The notes: generated from the letters alone by a model not told the origin. 64,000 nucleotides of DNA from Granulicella sp. S156 (GCF_009766105.1 NZ_LMUH01000013.1:336346-400345); one strand, 5' to 3'; shown: positions 26,884-35,940, numbered from the stretch's first letter. Translations and numbers: made by a program.

Positions 26884-29106
26884 ATGAAGGCTGAATTCCG
26901 AACAATGTTGCGCATTGCCGGCCCGTTGCTTATTAGTGCTGCCTTCGCGGCAAACTCCTATGGACAGCATCCACCTCCACAGGGGCCACTGCTTGCTTCA
27001 CCGTCGTGCTTAACGATGGCTCCCGTGTGGATGGGAGGCTCCGCGCCTTGCACCGAGTCCACACATCGTGACTGGATCGCCAATATTACGCACTGGCGCA
27101 ATGAGCGCCACATCTATATCGGGTATGACGGATTCCGCTACGCGCTGCCTCAGCTTCAATGGGCTCAACATAGCTTTATTCAACCGCAGATGATGGTGCA
27201 GGACCGCTACTTCTATGATCCTGTCGCTGGCAAATATACCGTTGACCGCTATCTTGATGACCTTGAGAAGCGTTACGGTGGCATCGATGCCGTACTGGTT
27301 TGGGCAGTTTATCCAAACGCGGGCATCGACGATCGCAACGAACATGATATGGCGCGCTCCATGCCCGGCGGTGTGGAGGGGTTGAAGCAGATGGTCGCGG
27401 ATTTTCATCGTCGCGGCGTGAAAGTTCTGTTTCCTATGATGATGTGGGATCAGGGAACCAGAGACCCGGGAACAGACTGGCCGACGGCATTTGCGGAATT
27501 TATGAAAGAGATTGATGCGGACGGAGTCAATGGGGACACGCAGGATGGAGTGCCGTTGGCGTTCTCTCTCGCTGCTGAAAAAGTCGGCCATCCGCTCGCG
27601 TTTGAGCCAGAACGCGGCCCCGCCGATGAGGGGCTTGCCTGGAACGTGCTTACCTGGGGCCAATACCAATATACGTTTGTTCCTGCGGTGGACAGGTATC
27701 GCTGGCTTGAACCCCGCCACCAGGTCAACATTCAGGGACGCTGGGATCGCGATAAAACGGACGCTCTGCAATACGCCTTCTTCAACGGCGAAGGCTGGGA
27801 AAGTTGGGAAAACGTCTGGGGTATTTGGAACGGAGTTACTCCTCGCGACGGAGAGGCAACGCGTCGCGTGGCAACCATCGAGCGCGCGGTGGCTCCTTTT
27901 TTCGCCAGTCAAGGCTGGGAGCCGCTCTATCCGATGTTGAGGTACGGTGTCTTCTCAAGCCGCTGGCCGCTTGGCGACCAGACAGTGTGGACCATCGTGA
28001 ACCGCAATGAATATGACATCGAAGGGGCCCAGATGACGATGCCCTACAAGCAGGGTATGCGTTACTACGATCTCTATCACGGCGTCGAACTGAAGCCGGA
28101 AATCAAAGGCGAACAAGCTATACTTTCCTTTCCGACTGAAAGTCACGGCTATGGAGCGATCTTCTCAACTTCCGGTGAGCTGGACTCCAGGCTGACAGAA
28201 CTCATGGTCAAGATGAAGGCGATGACAGCGAAGCCGTTATCGGCATACTCGCACGAGTGGCATTTTCTGCCACAGCAAATGGTCGCTATCGAACCTTCGC
28301 CACGCGCCGCATCCGCCCCTGAAGGAATGATCCGCATCGAAGGCGCACAGTATACTTTCCGCCTAGAGGGCCTGGAGATCGAAGGCAGCGACGATGTTGG
28401 GGTAGATGTCCAGTATCCCTGGGAAGACAGCCCTCGTCGTTTCCATGAACACACGATGCAGATCAAGCCTTATTTCATCGATAAGTACCCAGTGACCAAT
28501 GCGGAATTCAAGAAGTTCCGCGATGCTACCCACTATCAGCCCAAGGACAGTCTCAATTTCCTCAAGGACTGGAAAGATGGTTCCTACCCCGATGGATGGG
28601 CGAACAAGCCGGTAACCTGGGTATCGATCGAAGATGCGCGAGCATATGCGAAATGGGCTGGGAAACGGCTTCCCCACGAGTGGGAGTGGCAGTATGCTGC
28701 GCAGGGCAACGATGAACGCAGGTTCCCCTGGGGAAACTGCGACTGGCTTGCTTCGCGCGGAGGTGGGGCGGGTGCCTGCGCTTCCGATAGTAGCGCTCTG
28801 GCGCCAGCTCCTGACAAGGGGCGTACGATACTTCCTCCGAGCGATGTGGATGCGCATCCCCATGGAGCCAGCCCGTTTGGTGTCATGGATATGGTCGGAA
28901 ATGTATGGCAGTGGACCGACGAGTATGAAGACGAGCACACTCGCGCCGCCATTGTTCGCGGGGGCAGTCACTATCAGCCGCAAGGCTCAATCTGGTACTT
29001 TCCTCAAGCCTATAGAAATGACCAACACGGCAAGTTGTTGCTCATGGCTCCTAGTTACGATCGTTCGGGAACCGTAGGGTTCCGAACGGTCAAGGATGCA
29101 CAGTAG
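26884..29106 (+). CDS. secreted fusion: TIM-barrel glycosidase-like domain plus formylglycine-enzyme-fold domain
   Basis: A 740-aa exported protein from ATG 26884 (AGGAAG 8 nt upstream); a longer frame from 26767 would overlap ribokinase. After a signal peptide (ends ANSYGQ), residues about 40-330 look like a (beta/alpha)8 hydrolase: DAVLVWAVYPN, LKQMVADFHRRGVKVLFPMMMWDQGT, EIDADGVNGDTQDG. An all-beta segment follows to about 440. From about 445 to 740 lies an FGE-sulfatase/C-type-lectin-like fold: YFIDKYPVTNAEFKKF, KPVTWVSIEDARAYAKWAGKRLPHEWEWQYAAQG, MDMVGNVWQWTDEY, IVRGGSHY, TVGFRTV. The cysteine pair of true formylglycine-generating enzymes is not visible in the C-terminal part, and no sulfatase is encoded nearby, so this is probably a carbohydrate-acting or ligand-binding protein. 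A terminator follows. Confidence 0.7.
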   Translation: MKAEFRTMLRIAGPLLISAAFAANSYGQHPPPQGPLLASPSCLTMAPVWMGGSAPCTESTHRDWIANITHWRNERHIYIGYDGFRYALPQLQWAQHSFIQPQMMVQDRYFYDPVAGKYTVDRYLDDLEKRYGGIDAVLVWAVYPNAGIDDRNEHDMARSMPGGVEGLKQMVADFHRRGVKVLFPMMMWDQGTRDPGTDWPTAFAEFMKEIDADGVNGDTQDGVPLAFSLAAEKVGHPLAFEPERGPADEGLAWNVLTWGQYQYTFVPAVDRYRWLEPRHQVNIQGRWDRDKTDALQYAFFNGEGWESWENVWGIWNGVTPRDGEATRRVATIERAVAPFFASQGWEPLYPMLRYGVFSSRWPLGDQTVWTIVNRNEYDIEGAQMTMPYKQGMRYYDLYHGVELKPEIKGEQAILSFPTESHGYGAIFSTSGELDSRLTELMVKMKAMTAKPLSAYSHEWHFLPQQMVAIEPSPRAASAPEGMIRIEGAQYTFRLEGLEIEGSDDVGVDVQYPWEDSPRRFHEHTMQIKPYFIDKYPVTNAEFKKFRDATHYQPKDSLNFLKDWKDGSYPDGWANKPVTWVSIEDARAYAKWAGKRLPHEWEWQYAAQGNDERRFPWGNCDWLASRGGGAGACASDSSALAPAPDKGRTILPPSDVDAHPHGASPFGVMDMVGNVWQWTDEYEDEHTRAAIVRGGSHYQPQGSIWYFPQAYRNDQHGKLLLMAPSYDRSGTVGFRTVKDAQ

Positions 29107-29124
29107 TCAGTTCAATCAAGCTAA

Positions 29125-29171
29125 AAACACGAATGAGGACGCAGGCTTTCGCTGCTCCCTCATTCGTGTTT
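29125..29171 (+). terminator. intrinsic terminator closing the 21-29 kb gene run
   Basis: 14-bp arms (29125-29138 and 29158-29171) pair perfectly around a 19-nt loop, 19 bp after the stop; the right arm ends in TTT. Confidence 0.75.
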
Positions 29172-29304
29172 CCAATCCTGGCTTTGCTATGCGCAAAGCT
29201 GGCCGCACCACGAGCAATCAATCGAACGAGCCGTCACTCCTGGTGAGTACGTGATTGACACCCATCCTTTGCCCTAACTCCTAGTGCTAGAAAGGAACCT
29301 GGAC

Positions 29305-30147
29305 TTAGGCGTATTCGGCCGTACCGCTCGCATCTGCAGATTGCTCTTGTTCGGATTTCGCCTCTTGGGTATCGGACTCGGAACGGATTACATGTTTTTG
29401 AACGTCTAGCGCCGCGAGGAGATGCGCACGCATCGTCTGTCTGGCCCTTCTCGCATCGCGATTTACGATGCATTCCAGCATTTCATTGTGTGCGGGCATT
29501 ACTCGTTCGACTAGCCCGCTCTCCTCTGCAACTAGCTTGCGAATCCCAACCAGGAGGTCCTGGATAGAGTCGAGCAACAGCGTGAGTAGCGGATTATGCG
29601 CCGTTTGAGCAAGACGTCGATGAAAGTCAGAGTCCTTGGCCGCAAAGAGCAAGGGATTTGCTTTTGCAGATTTCATCTCCTCTAAGATGCGACGAAGATC
29701 TTGGATATCTTCTTCCGAAGCATGCTCTGCCGCTAAGCCAATATTCTCCACCTCCAGGAGAGATCGAACCTGATGCAAGTGATTGAGGCTGACATCTCGA
29801 CCCCAGGAGCGAAGAAACAGATTCAATGGCGCGACCATCTCTTCGTGAGTCAATGCGCGAACCGTAGTGCCTACCCCGTGGCAGGTTTCAAGCAATCCCT
29901 TTGCTGAGAGGACGCGCACAGCTTCTCGTAAGACGGTGCGACTAACACCCAGACGCTCAGCGAATTCTCTTTCCGGGGGCAGTTTTGTGCCAACAGCTAG
30001 GCGCTCTGAAAGGATTAGTTCCTGGATTTTTTCAACAACCCTGTCGACCAGTGCGCTCTTGTTGCCAACTGTACCGAAACGAAGTTTGGGTACTCGCTTT
30101 AATGCTGAATTTGTCATTCGCTGATCCGCATCATCATTTGCCATCAT
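29305..30147 (-). CDS. GntR-family regulator, FCD (FadR) subfamily
   Basis: A 280-aa regulator. The winged helix (about 30-100) shows DRVVEKIQELILSERLAVGTKLPPEREFAERLGVSRTVLREAVRVLSAKGLLET; the all-helical FCD ligand domain (about 120-250) shows LHQVRSLLEVENIGLAAEHA, DSDFHRRLAQTAHNPLL and MPAHNEMLECIVNRDARRARQTMRAHL, including the Asp and His residues that usually bind a metal. FCD ligands are commonly sugar acids or other small carboxylates. The C-terminal 25 residues are an acidic tail. The start is uncertain (ATG 30147, 30144 or 30117). The gene is divergent from 30651, and a GGT-N3-ACC operator with extra half-sites lies between, suggesting autoregulation and control of the locus. Confidence 0.92.
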   Translation of the reverse strand: MMANDDADQRMTNSALKRVPKLRFGTVGNKSALVDRVVEKIQELILSERLAVGTKLPPEREFAERLGVSRTVLREAVRVLSAKGLLETCHGVGTTVRALTHEEMVAPLNLFLRSWGRDVSLNHLHQVRSLLEVENIGLAAEHASEEDIQDLRRILEEMKSAKANPLLFAAKDSDFHRRLAQTAHNPLLTLLLDSIQDLLVGIRKLVAEESGLVERVMPAHNEMLECIVNRDARRARQTMRAHLLAALDVQKHVIRSESDTQEAKSEQEQSADASGTAEYA

Positions 30148-30239
30148 AGAGTCTTCTCAAGCCAAGTCAAGCAAAAGTGGTAGGAGGTCTGACAGTAGAG
30201 AAGTCGCTTCCGAAGGTTTCATGCCTTACATTGTCTTCA

Positions 30240-30274
30240 TATTGAGGTATGAGGTAAGAGGTCGTACCTCAATA
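30240..30274. promoter_or_regulatory. GntR/FadR-type operator, copy 2, with tandem half-sites
   Basis: The core GAGGTCGTACCTC (30258-30270) is a perfect palindrome of the form GAGGT-N3-ACCTC. Two more GAGGTA half-sites precede it, and TATTGAGGTA (30240-30249) with TACCTCAATA (30265-30274) makes a wider inverted repeat. It lies in the divergent region between the GntR gene and the ADP-ribosylglycohydrolase gene. Confidence 0.65.
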
Positions 30275-30650
30275 TAAAGTATTTGTAATCAATATTTAAT
30301 AGATTTAATTGACATATATGTATGGCATGATCTACTATTCGACCGATTTTGCAACTCATCTAGCTTTCATGTTGAAGCCGGTTATGTATTGGGGAGACAT
30401 GTAGGTACAACCGGAAGAGGTGGGCATCGAACATTGTCCGCGGGTGTGCTCCCAATCACAGCTCGACTGTCCGCACGTGATGGGCTCAGATCGAAAGCGC
30501 ACCGCGGACCGCAAGGCATGCGCAAACTATTGAAGGGTACTGTGTCCAGCTTGAGGGTTGTCCAAGCAGAGGGCCAAGTCATGATCCTTGCCAACCTCAT
30601 CTGGCGTAACCCACAACCTCTTGATCTAAGTTTCAAAGGGAGATATATCG
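30275..30650. other. AT-rich promoter region before ADP-ribosylglycohydrolase gene
   Basis: The first 80 bp are markedly AT-rich. The rest has a continuous plus-strand frame (30389-30661) with no family resemblance, which I treat as non-coding. An AAGGGAG ribosome-binding site precedes ATG 30651. Confidence 0.4.
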
Positions 30651-32369
30651 ATGAATACTAATTGGTGGAGCACAACAATTGTTTCCGCGCTTACGGCTGC
30701 GCTTGCCTTGAATATGGGGATATTTCCGCCTGTAACCCACGCAAGCGAAGTGCAAAAAGGACGCCTGGTCATCTCCCAGTCGGAGTACTTGGACCGCGTC
30801 AACGCGATATGGATGGGCCAGATGATTGGCCAATTGACTGGCTTGCGTTTTGAACATAAGACGGCCTCCGTGCTTAGTCACACCCCTCTGGTTCATGGAC
30901 GGGGATTCGCAGAAACCGACGATGATTATTACTACGAGATGGTGGCAATCCGAGCCTTCGAAAAGTACGGAATCAATCTCACGGTGGAGAAGCTAGGAGA
31001 CCAGTGGCTCGAGAATAGCGCGGGCTCCTGGGGGTCCAGCGCGGAAGCACTTGGCTTGCTTAGGCAGGGAATGAAGGCCCCGGATACCGGAAACCCGCGC
31101 TACAACAAATTGTGGTGGACCATTGGGCCGGAGTTCAGCAGCGATGTCTATGGCACTCTTGCTCCGGGTATGCCCAATGTCGCAGCCGAGATGGCTCGTC
31201 GGTTGACTCATGTAAATGGCTATGCCGAGGGAACGGACGGCGCCGTATTCATCTCTGGCATGATCAGCCTGGGCTTTGTCGAGACAGATACCAAGACTAT
31301 CATTCGCAAAGCCGCAAGCTTGATATCGCCTTTGTCTCCGTATCGTCAGTCTCTGGATATGGTGATTTCCATGGCCGACGCAGGAAAGTCGCCGGAAGAG
31401 ATATCTCGTGTCATCAATGAGCGCTGGGGTATCGAATATCCGGCGACCAACAATGCAGTCGTGAACGGATCGATAGTAGCTATAAGCGTATGGTTCGGAA
31501 ACGGCGATTTTGCAAAGACGGAAAACCTTGCGTTTACCATCGCCGATTATGCGGATACCGACTGCAACGCAGCGAATGCCGCGTCCGTCATCGGTGCGAT
31601 GCATGGAATGGCCGCGATGCCAGCGGAGTTGGTGGCTTCTTTCAATGATCGGGTTCAGGGCGCTACCATGGGCGGCGTTGCCCTAACGCCGCCGGTTGAC
31701 GAAAGCATCCGGGTCCTGGGAGATCGGACGGCAAAGATTGGGGAGAAGATTCTTCTCGCGCACGGAGCTAAACTCGAGGGCAATAACCTTGTCATTGCTA
31801 TACAGCAACCCGTCACCCAGGCGCCCGAGTTGTTCAAACTGTCTGACTTTACCAAATGGTGGGGCCCGGAATGGTCTCTGGAACGAGCTGGATTTGGCGG
31901 AGGTACCGGGGGAATTAGAGGAATCCGCGGCGCCACTTTCTTAAACGGAGATATCCTGTCGGTCTTTCCCCGAGATGAGGTGCGCGGAGCGCTTCTGCGT
32001 CAGACAGTTAAACTAAGCGACAGCCCTTCACTCGATTTCGACGCGGGCGTCGACCCTGGCCGAACCTGGCACTTGCAGGTTTATGTCAACAACGACAGAG
32101 TCCTCGACAAATTGATAGAAGGTCCAGCGCCGACGCACCCAATGCGAGAGCCCCCAATCGTGATGCCGATGGGGGGGGCACCACCGGGGATACATATTGA
32201 TGGGCCTCCGGATACGAAGACAATTGACGCAGCGCGCCACTGGGAGCACATCCATCTGGATCTGAGCGCGTATAAGAAACAGTCGGTCGTCATCCGGCTT
32301 TATGACCTCATTCTGGTACCAGGTCACGAAGCAGGAAATTCGTACTGGAAAAAGCCTCAACTTCAATAG
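30651..32369 (+). CDS. secreted ADP-ribosylglycohydrolase-family protein
   Basis: A 572-aa protein with a signal peptide (about 1-32, ending THAS). Residues 40-385 have the all-helical ADP-ribosylglycohydrolase (DraG/ARH) fold with the metal-binding acidic motifs in place: ETDDDYYYE (TDDD at 89-92) and YADTDCNAANAASVIGAMHG (Asp302 and Asp304). True ARH enzymes cleave the N- or O-glycosidic bond of ADP-ribose; secreted family members probably act on other ribosyl or glycosyl compounds. A beta-rich C-terminal domain (about 400-572) may bind carbohydrate. Its position beside ribokinase and pentose-phosphate genes suggests it releases the sugar used by the locus. This is inference; the natural substrate is unknown. 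Confidence 0.75.
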   Translation: MNTNWWSTTIVSALTAALALNMGIFPPVTHASEVQKGRLVISQSEYLDRVNAIWMGQMIGQLTGLRFEHKTASVLSHTPLVHGRGFAETDDDYYYEMVAIRAFEKYGINLTVEKLGDQWLENSAGSWGSSAEALGLLRQGMKAPDTGNPRYNKLWWTIGPEFSSDVYGTLAPGMPNVAAEMARRLTHVNGYAEGTDGAVFISGMISLGFVETDTKTIIRKAASLISPLSPYRQSLDMVISMADAGKSPEEISRVINERWGIEYPATNNAVVNGSIVAISVWFGNGDFAKTENLAFTIADYADTDCNAANAASVIGAMHGMAAMPAELVASFNDRVQGATMGGVALTPPVDESIRVLGDRTAKIGEKILLAHGAKLEGNNLVIAIQQPVTQAPELFKLSDFTKWWGPEWSLERAGFGGGTGGIRGIRGATFLNGDILSVFPRDEVRGALLRQTVKLSDSPSLDFDAGVDPGRTWHLQVYVNNDRVLDKLIEGPAPTHPMREPPIVMPMGGAPPGIHIDGPPDTKTIDAARHWEHIHLDLSAYKKQSVVIRLYDLILVPGHEAGNSYWKKPQLQ

Positions 32370-32370
32370 A

Positions 32371-32436
32371 TGTCATCCCGAAAAGGGATGACATGCACTA
32401 TGTGATCGGCGGCATGATAGTCTATGCCGCCGATCA
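32371..32436 (+). terminator. two consecutive hairpins after ADP-ribosylglycohydrolase gene
   Basis: TGTCATCCC/GGGATGACA (32371-32393) with a GAAAA loop is followed by a 13-bp stem (32403-32415 with 32424-32436). Together they separate the gene from glycerate kinase. Confidence 0.7.
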
Positions 32437-32496
32437 CTGATTAGCAGTCCGCTCTAGGATGCACGAGCTTCCCCGGGTGGCTCAAGGAGCAATTTC

Positions 32497-33936
32497 GTGG
32501 CCGCACCCAATGAATTTGAAGTTCGGCATGCAGAGGCAGCGGAAATCTTTTTTGACGCACTGAAGGCATGCGACATCGCATCTTCCTTCGATCGACGCAT
32601 CCGATTTGAGGGAGATGTATTGCATCGTCTGGCGGCTGATGGCACCAGTTCGTCGACGATAGATATGAATAATTTCAAACAGATCTTTGTCGTGGCTCTG
32701 GGCAAGGCGGCGGGGCCGATGCTAGACGCGTTGTTGGATCGTATGAAGCGACGAACGGGGCTTGGTGGAATCTATTGTTCGAACCAACCTCCGAAAGGCG
32801 AATATAGCGAGATCCAGTTTTTTGAGGGTGGCCACCCGGTCCCGAATGAGGCCTCGTTTGCCGCGGCACGTGCGGCCCTAACACTCCTGAAAACAGCACA
32901 GAAAGACACGTTGATCTTCTTTCTAATTTCGGGAGGTGGATCTGCGATGTTCGAACTGCCACTAGACTCGCAGATCACGCTAGAGGAGACAATTACGTTT
33001 TATCAAGTTCTGCTCGGTTCGGGTGCTCCAATCAACGAGATGAACACCCTGCGAAAACACTTCTCCGCCGTTAAAGGTGGACGGTTGGCGCTGGCTGCAC
33101 GGGAAGCCACCAAGGTTAATCTACTGTTGCCTGATGTACCTCTGCAGTCGCTAGACGCGCTATCTTCTGGCCCAACATTCCCCAATAGGTCGACTTTGGT
33201 GGAGGTGCGCGAGTTGATGGATCGGTATGCTTTGGTCCCCAAACTTCCCGAATCAGTGCGCAGGTTTTTTGATAGGCGAGACCCTGTGGCTGGGCTTTCC
33301 CAGAATGAGGGTTTCTTATCATGCTCTCTGAGCAATGAGGGGGAAGAACTCACGCGACCTCCGGAGCCAAGCCCTTCTTTAAGCGATAGCGATGAAGTGT
33401 TGCGGGATTCGTGGTTCGAGATACTGCTTTCGAGCCATGACTTGTTAGAAAATGCCCGCGCAATCGCTGAGAAGGCCGGCTATTACGTGGTTGTGGACAA
33501 CACCTGCGACGATTGGGATTATGCAGAAGCGGCTCGCTACTTACTGGATCGCTTTCATGCGCTACGTGGAAGGTACCCACGATTTTGCTTGATCTCAGTG
33601 GGAGAAGTTACGGTGACCCTGAAGGAGAGGCCCGGCTTCGGCGGGCGAAATCAGCAGTTTGTGTTGCAGTGTGCTCTAGAACTGGATCGACATCAAGGAC
33701 AGCGGCTTATTGTTCTGAGCGCGGGCTCGGACGGAATAGACGGGAACACTCAGGCGGCAGGAGCAATCGCGGACGTGACGACGGTTGCACGTGCGCACGC
33801 GCTAGGTTATGACGCTGAAGCATCACTGGCGGCATTCGACGCCAGCCCGCTCTTCGCTGCGCTAGGTGATTTGGTTGTTACGAAATCCACTGAACAGAAC
33901 CTGAGGGATCTCCGGCTTTTGATCGGCGAATTCTGA
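32497..33936 (+). CDS. glycerate 2-kinase (DUF4147/MOFRL family)
   Basis: A 479-aa type II glycerate kinase converting D-glycerate to 2-phosphoglycerate with ATP. The start is GTG 32497, 7 nt after AAGGAG. The N-terminal DUF4147 domain shows VVALGKAAGPMLDAL, EGGHPVPNEAS, FLISGGGSAMFELP and GAPINEMNTLRKHFSAVKGGRLA; the C-terminal MOFRL domain shows ISVGEVTVTLKERPGFGGRNQQF and VLSAGSDGIDGNTQAAGAIAD. Both nucleotide and glycerate motifs are intact. An insert of about 50 residues around 270-320 is unusual. With the hydroxypyruvate isomerase and dehydrogenase downstream it completes a route from hydroxypyruvate to glycolysis. Confidence 0.9.
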   Translation: MAAPNEFEVRHAEAAEIFFDALKACDIASSFDRRIRFEGDVLHRLAADGTSSSTIDMNNFKQIFVVALGKAAGPMLDALLDRMKRRTGLGGIYCSNQPPKGEYSEIQFFEGGHPVPNEASFAAARAALTLLKTAQKDTLIFFLISGGGSAMFELPLDSQITLEETITFYQVLLGSGAPINEMNTLRKHFSAVKGGRLALAAREATKVNLLLPDVPLQSLDALSSGPTFPNRSTLVEVRELMDRYALVPKLPESVRRFFDRRDPVAGLSQNEGFLSCSLSNEGEELTRPPEPSPSLSDSDEVLRDSWFEILLSSHDLLENARAIAEKAGYYVVVDNTCDDWDYAEAARYLLDRFHALRGRYPRFCLISVGEVTVTLKERPGFGGRNQQFVLQCALELDRHQGQRLIVLSAGSDGIDGNTQAAGAIADVTTVARAHALGYDAEASLAAFDASPLFAALGDLVVTKSTEQNLRDLRLLIGEF

Positions 33937-34020
33937 GTCCATATCAAGATTGTTGTTACGGATCTTCAAACTCTTCAATCATTGTCGATATTTCGCATGC
34001 GTCTTATTGGTGTGAGGTAT

Positions 34021-34033
34021 GAGGTAATACCAC
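34021..34033. promoter_or_regulatory. GntR/FadR-type operator, copy 3
   Basis: GAGGTAATACCAC matches GAGGT-N3-ACCWC and is preceded by another GAGGTAT half-site (34014-34020), the same layout as copy 2. It lies in the 331-bp gap before the RpiB-like gene, which begins the run of isomerase, epimerase, MFS and transketolase genes. Confidence 0.6.
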
Positions 34034-34267
34034 TATGTTATAGTGTTGAAAATAAACATTTTGATAGTGATGTTTTGACACTAATACATTGTATTGATTA
34101 GTATTCACGAATTGTAGGACACCCGGAAACTTCCAACCGGATTTTTGCGCCGCTCAGAGCTCCTAACGCGCCGAGACCCAATGGGCGAAGTGTTCGTTTG
34201 AGGAGCCGCCCGAAATTGGATGAGTTTTCGGTGTCTATGAAGTGTAAGACCAGAAAGGTCGGTACCT
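34034..34267. other. AT-rich leader before RpiB-like gene
   Basis: Continues the promoter region after operator copy 3. No gene or clear hairpin was recognised. Confidence 0.4.
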
Positions 34268-34780
34268 GTGACGGACAAATCCGCAATTTGGATAGGAAGC
34301 GACCACGGTGGTTTTGAACTGAAATCGCAAATTGCCGAACATCTCGAGAAGAAGGGAATTGCGGTTCACGACGTTGGCTGCCACTCGGAGGAGATCGTCC
34401 GCTATCCCTATTATGCTGCACAGGTCGCCGAAGCCATTGTGAAGAAAGAAGCGAGCCGAGGAATCCTGATTTGTTCAACCGGAATCGGGATGAGCATCAT
34501 CGCTAATAAGTACAAAGGAATTCGGGCGTCACTCTGCACAAGTGTGCATATGGGCAAGATGACCCGAGCGCATAACGATTCGAACTTGCTTTGTCTTGGC
34601 GGAAAAATTACTGGGGTGCCAGAGGCATTGGAAATTCTCGATGCGTGGCTCGCGACACCTTTTGAGGGCGGCCGCCATGAGATTTCGCTCGGTCTAATCG
34701 GCGAGGCCGAGAGGGCAATCTCGAATTGCGGAATGTGGGAGCCGGTGGATCCGATGAGCGATCCCGAGAAACAGACATGA
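34268..34780 (+). CDS. RpiB/LacAB-family sugar-phosphate isomerase
   Basis: A 170-aa aldose-ketose isomerase. It shows the RpiB signature IGSDHGGFELK, YPYYAAQVAEAIVKKEASRGILICSTGIGMSIIANKYKGIRASLC and the ARAHNDSN-type HMGKMTRAHNDSNLLCLGG. The general base position (usually Cys in ICGTGIGM) reads ICSTGIGM, retaining Cys one residue earlier in the conserved block. Relatives convert ribose 5-phosphate and ribulose 5-phosphate, allose 6-phosphate, or tetrose phosphates, so the exact sugar is open. The start is GTG 34268. The C-terminus is about 20 residues longer than E. coli RpiB. It is preceded by GntR operator copy 3. Confidence 0.85.
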   Translation: MTDKSAIWIGSDHGGFELKSQIAEHLEKKGIAVHDVGCHSEEIVRYPYYAAQVAEAIVKKEASRGILICSTGIGMSIIANKYKGIRASLCTSVHMGKMTRAHNDSNLLCLGGKITGVPEALEILDAWLATPFEGGRHEISLGLIGEAERAISNCGMWEPVDPMSDPEKQT

Positions 34781-35022
34781 AAAGAAAGGTCCTCCGAATA
34801 AGCCACTCTTTTCTACTCCATTTTGATTCCGGCGCATAGCGCGGAATAACAGAGCGTCGAAATGCTCTCACGCCTTCGGCAATAGCTTCCTATGGTGTCA
34901 GCTGATCTCACGGCTCTAAAGACCGAACATAGGTACAGAAAGCAGTCCTCGATCCATCGATAACAGGAGTCAGTGACGATCCAGATCATGAGCAACGAGA
35001 AAGTCGCAACAGGAGATTGGCA

Positions 35023-35868
35023 ATGAAAATTGGGTTAGCTGTTTCAACGAAAGACGCGCTCCCAAGTGCATATGTTGTATACCGCGACGACCTCGGCAGC
35101 TGTATCGATCGCTGCGCTGAACTGGGATACGACGGGGTTGAGCTTGCGTTACGTGACGCGTCACAGGTGGATGTGCAACGAATAAAGCAGCGACTGGCGG
35201 CGACTGGCCTCGAAATTCCTTGCATTTCAACCGGTCAGGTTTTCGCAGCAGATCACCTTTATTTCACACATCCTGATGGAGCGGTTCGAACTCGTGCCAT
35301 CGAACGAATCATTGACATGATCCGTCTTGCGTCAGAGTTCAATGCGAAGGTGAACATAGGTCGAGTCCGCGGTACGATTCACTCCGAAGACACCCTCGAC
35401 GCGGCCAGCCGACGTTATATCGACTGTGTCTGCCAGTGCGCTTATATCGCCGAACCACTTGGTGTGGAGTTACTTGTGGAACCCGTGAATCGATATGAAG
35501 TGAACTTCATCAACAATTGCGCTCAAGGCATTGAGCTTATCCGCGAATCAGGTCTGCGATGCGTGCGGTTGATGCCTGACACCTTTCACATGAACATCGA
35601 AGATGCATCGTTTCGCGATGCGTTCCTGGCAGCTCGCGACTTCATAAGCTATGTTCACGTAGCCGATTCAAATCGTCTTGCACCAGGATGGGGACACGTT
35701 CCGCTCGACGAAATCTTTCAGATCCTCGGCGAGATTGGCTACAACGATTGGATAACGGCTGAAATATTACCTGAACCCAATCCAGACGCGGCCGCACGGC
35801 AGGCGATTAAATTTCTGCGTTCCCGATTTTCCCGAGACGTTATCCCTCTGGCCACTACCGTCGCCTAA
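35023..35868 (+). CDS. TIM-barrel sugar (phosphate) isomerase/epimerase
   Basis: A 281-aa protein of the xylose-isomerase-like/AP-endonuclease-2 superfamily, which includes L-ribulose-5-phosphate 3-epimerase and D-tagatose 3-epimerase. Candidate metal ligands are visible in order: Glu in LLVEPVNRYE, Asp in RLMPDTFHMNIED, His in YVHVADSNR and Glu in ITAEILPEPN. ATG 35023 is 7 nt after AGGAG; an upstream TTG at 35017 is within that spacing and unlikely. With the kinase and RpiB-like gene it could interconvert ribulose and xylulose (5-phosphate). The exact substrate cannot be assigned. It precedes an MFS carrier gene by 72 bp. Confidence 0.82.
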   Translation: MKIGLAVSTKDALPSAYVVYRDDLGSCIDRCAELGYDGVELALRDASQVDVQRIKQRLAATGLEIPCISTGQVFAADHLYFTHPDGAVRTRAIERIIDMIRLASEFNAKVNIGRVRGTIHSEDTLDAASRRYIDCVCQCAYIAEPLGVELLVEPVNRYEVNFINNCAQGIELIRESGLRCVRLMPDTFHMNIEDASFRDAFLAARDFISYVHVADSNRLAPGWGHVPLDEIFQILGEIGYNDWITAEILPEPNPDAAARQAIKFLRSRFSRDVIPLATTVA

Positions 35869-35940
35869 AGAATTCGAACCCCGCCAAGCCGAAATGCGCC
35901 TGCAAAGCCTCTCAACCCCGTATCTACTTAGAGAAACCCA

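Noticed and set aside
26884-29106. Formylglycine-generating enzyme activating a sulfatase
   Set aside because: No cysteine pair seen in the expected region and no sulfatase gene in the window.
30389-30661. 90-codon plus-strand frame before the ADP-ribosylglycohydrolase gene
   Set aside because: It overlaps the start of the real gene, has no recognisable features and lies in a promoter region.
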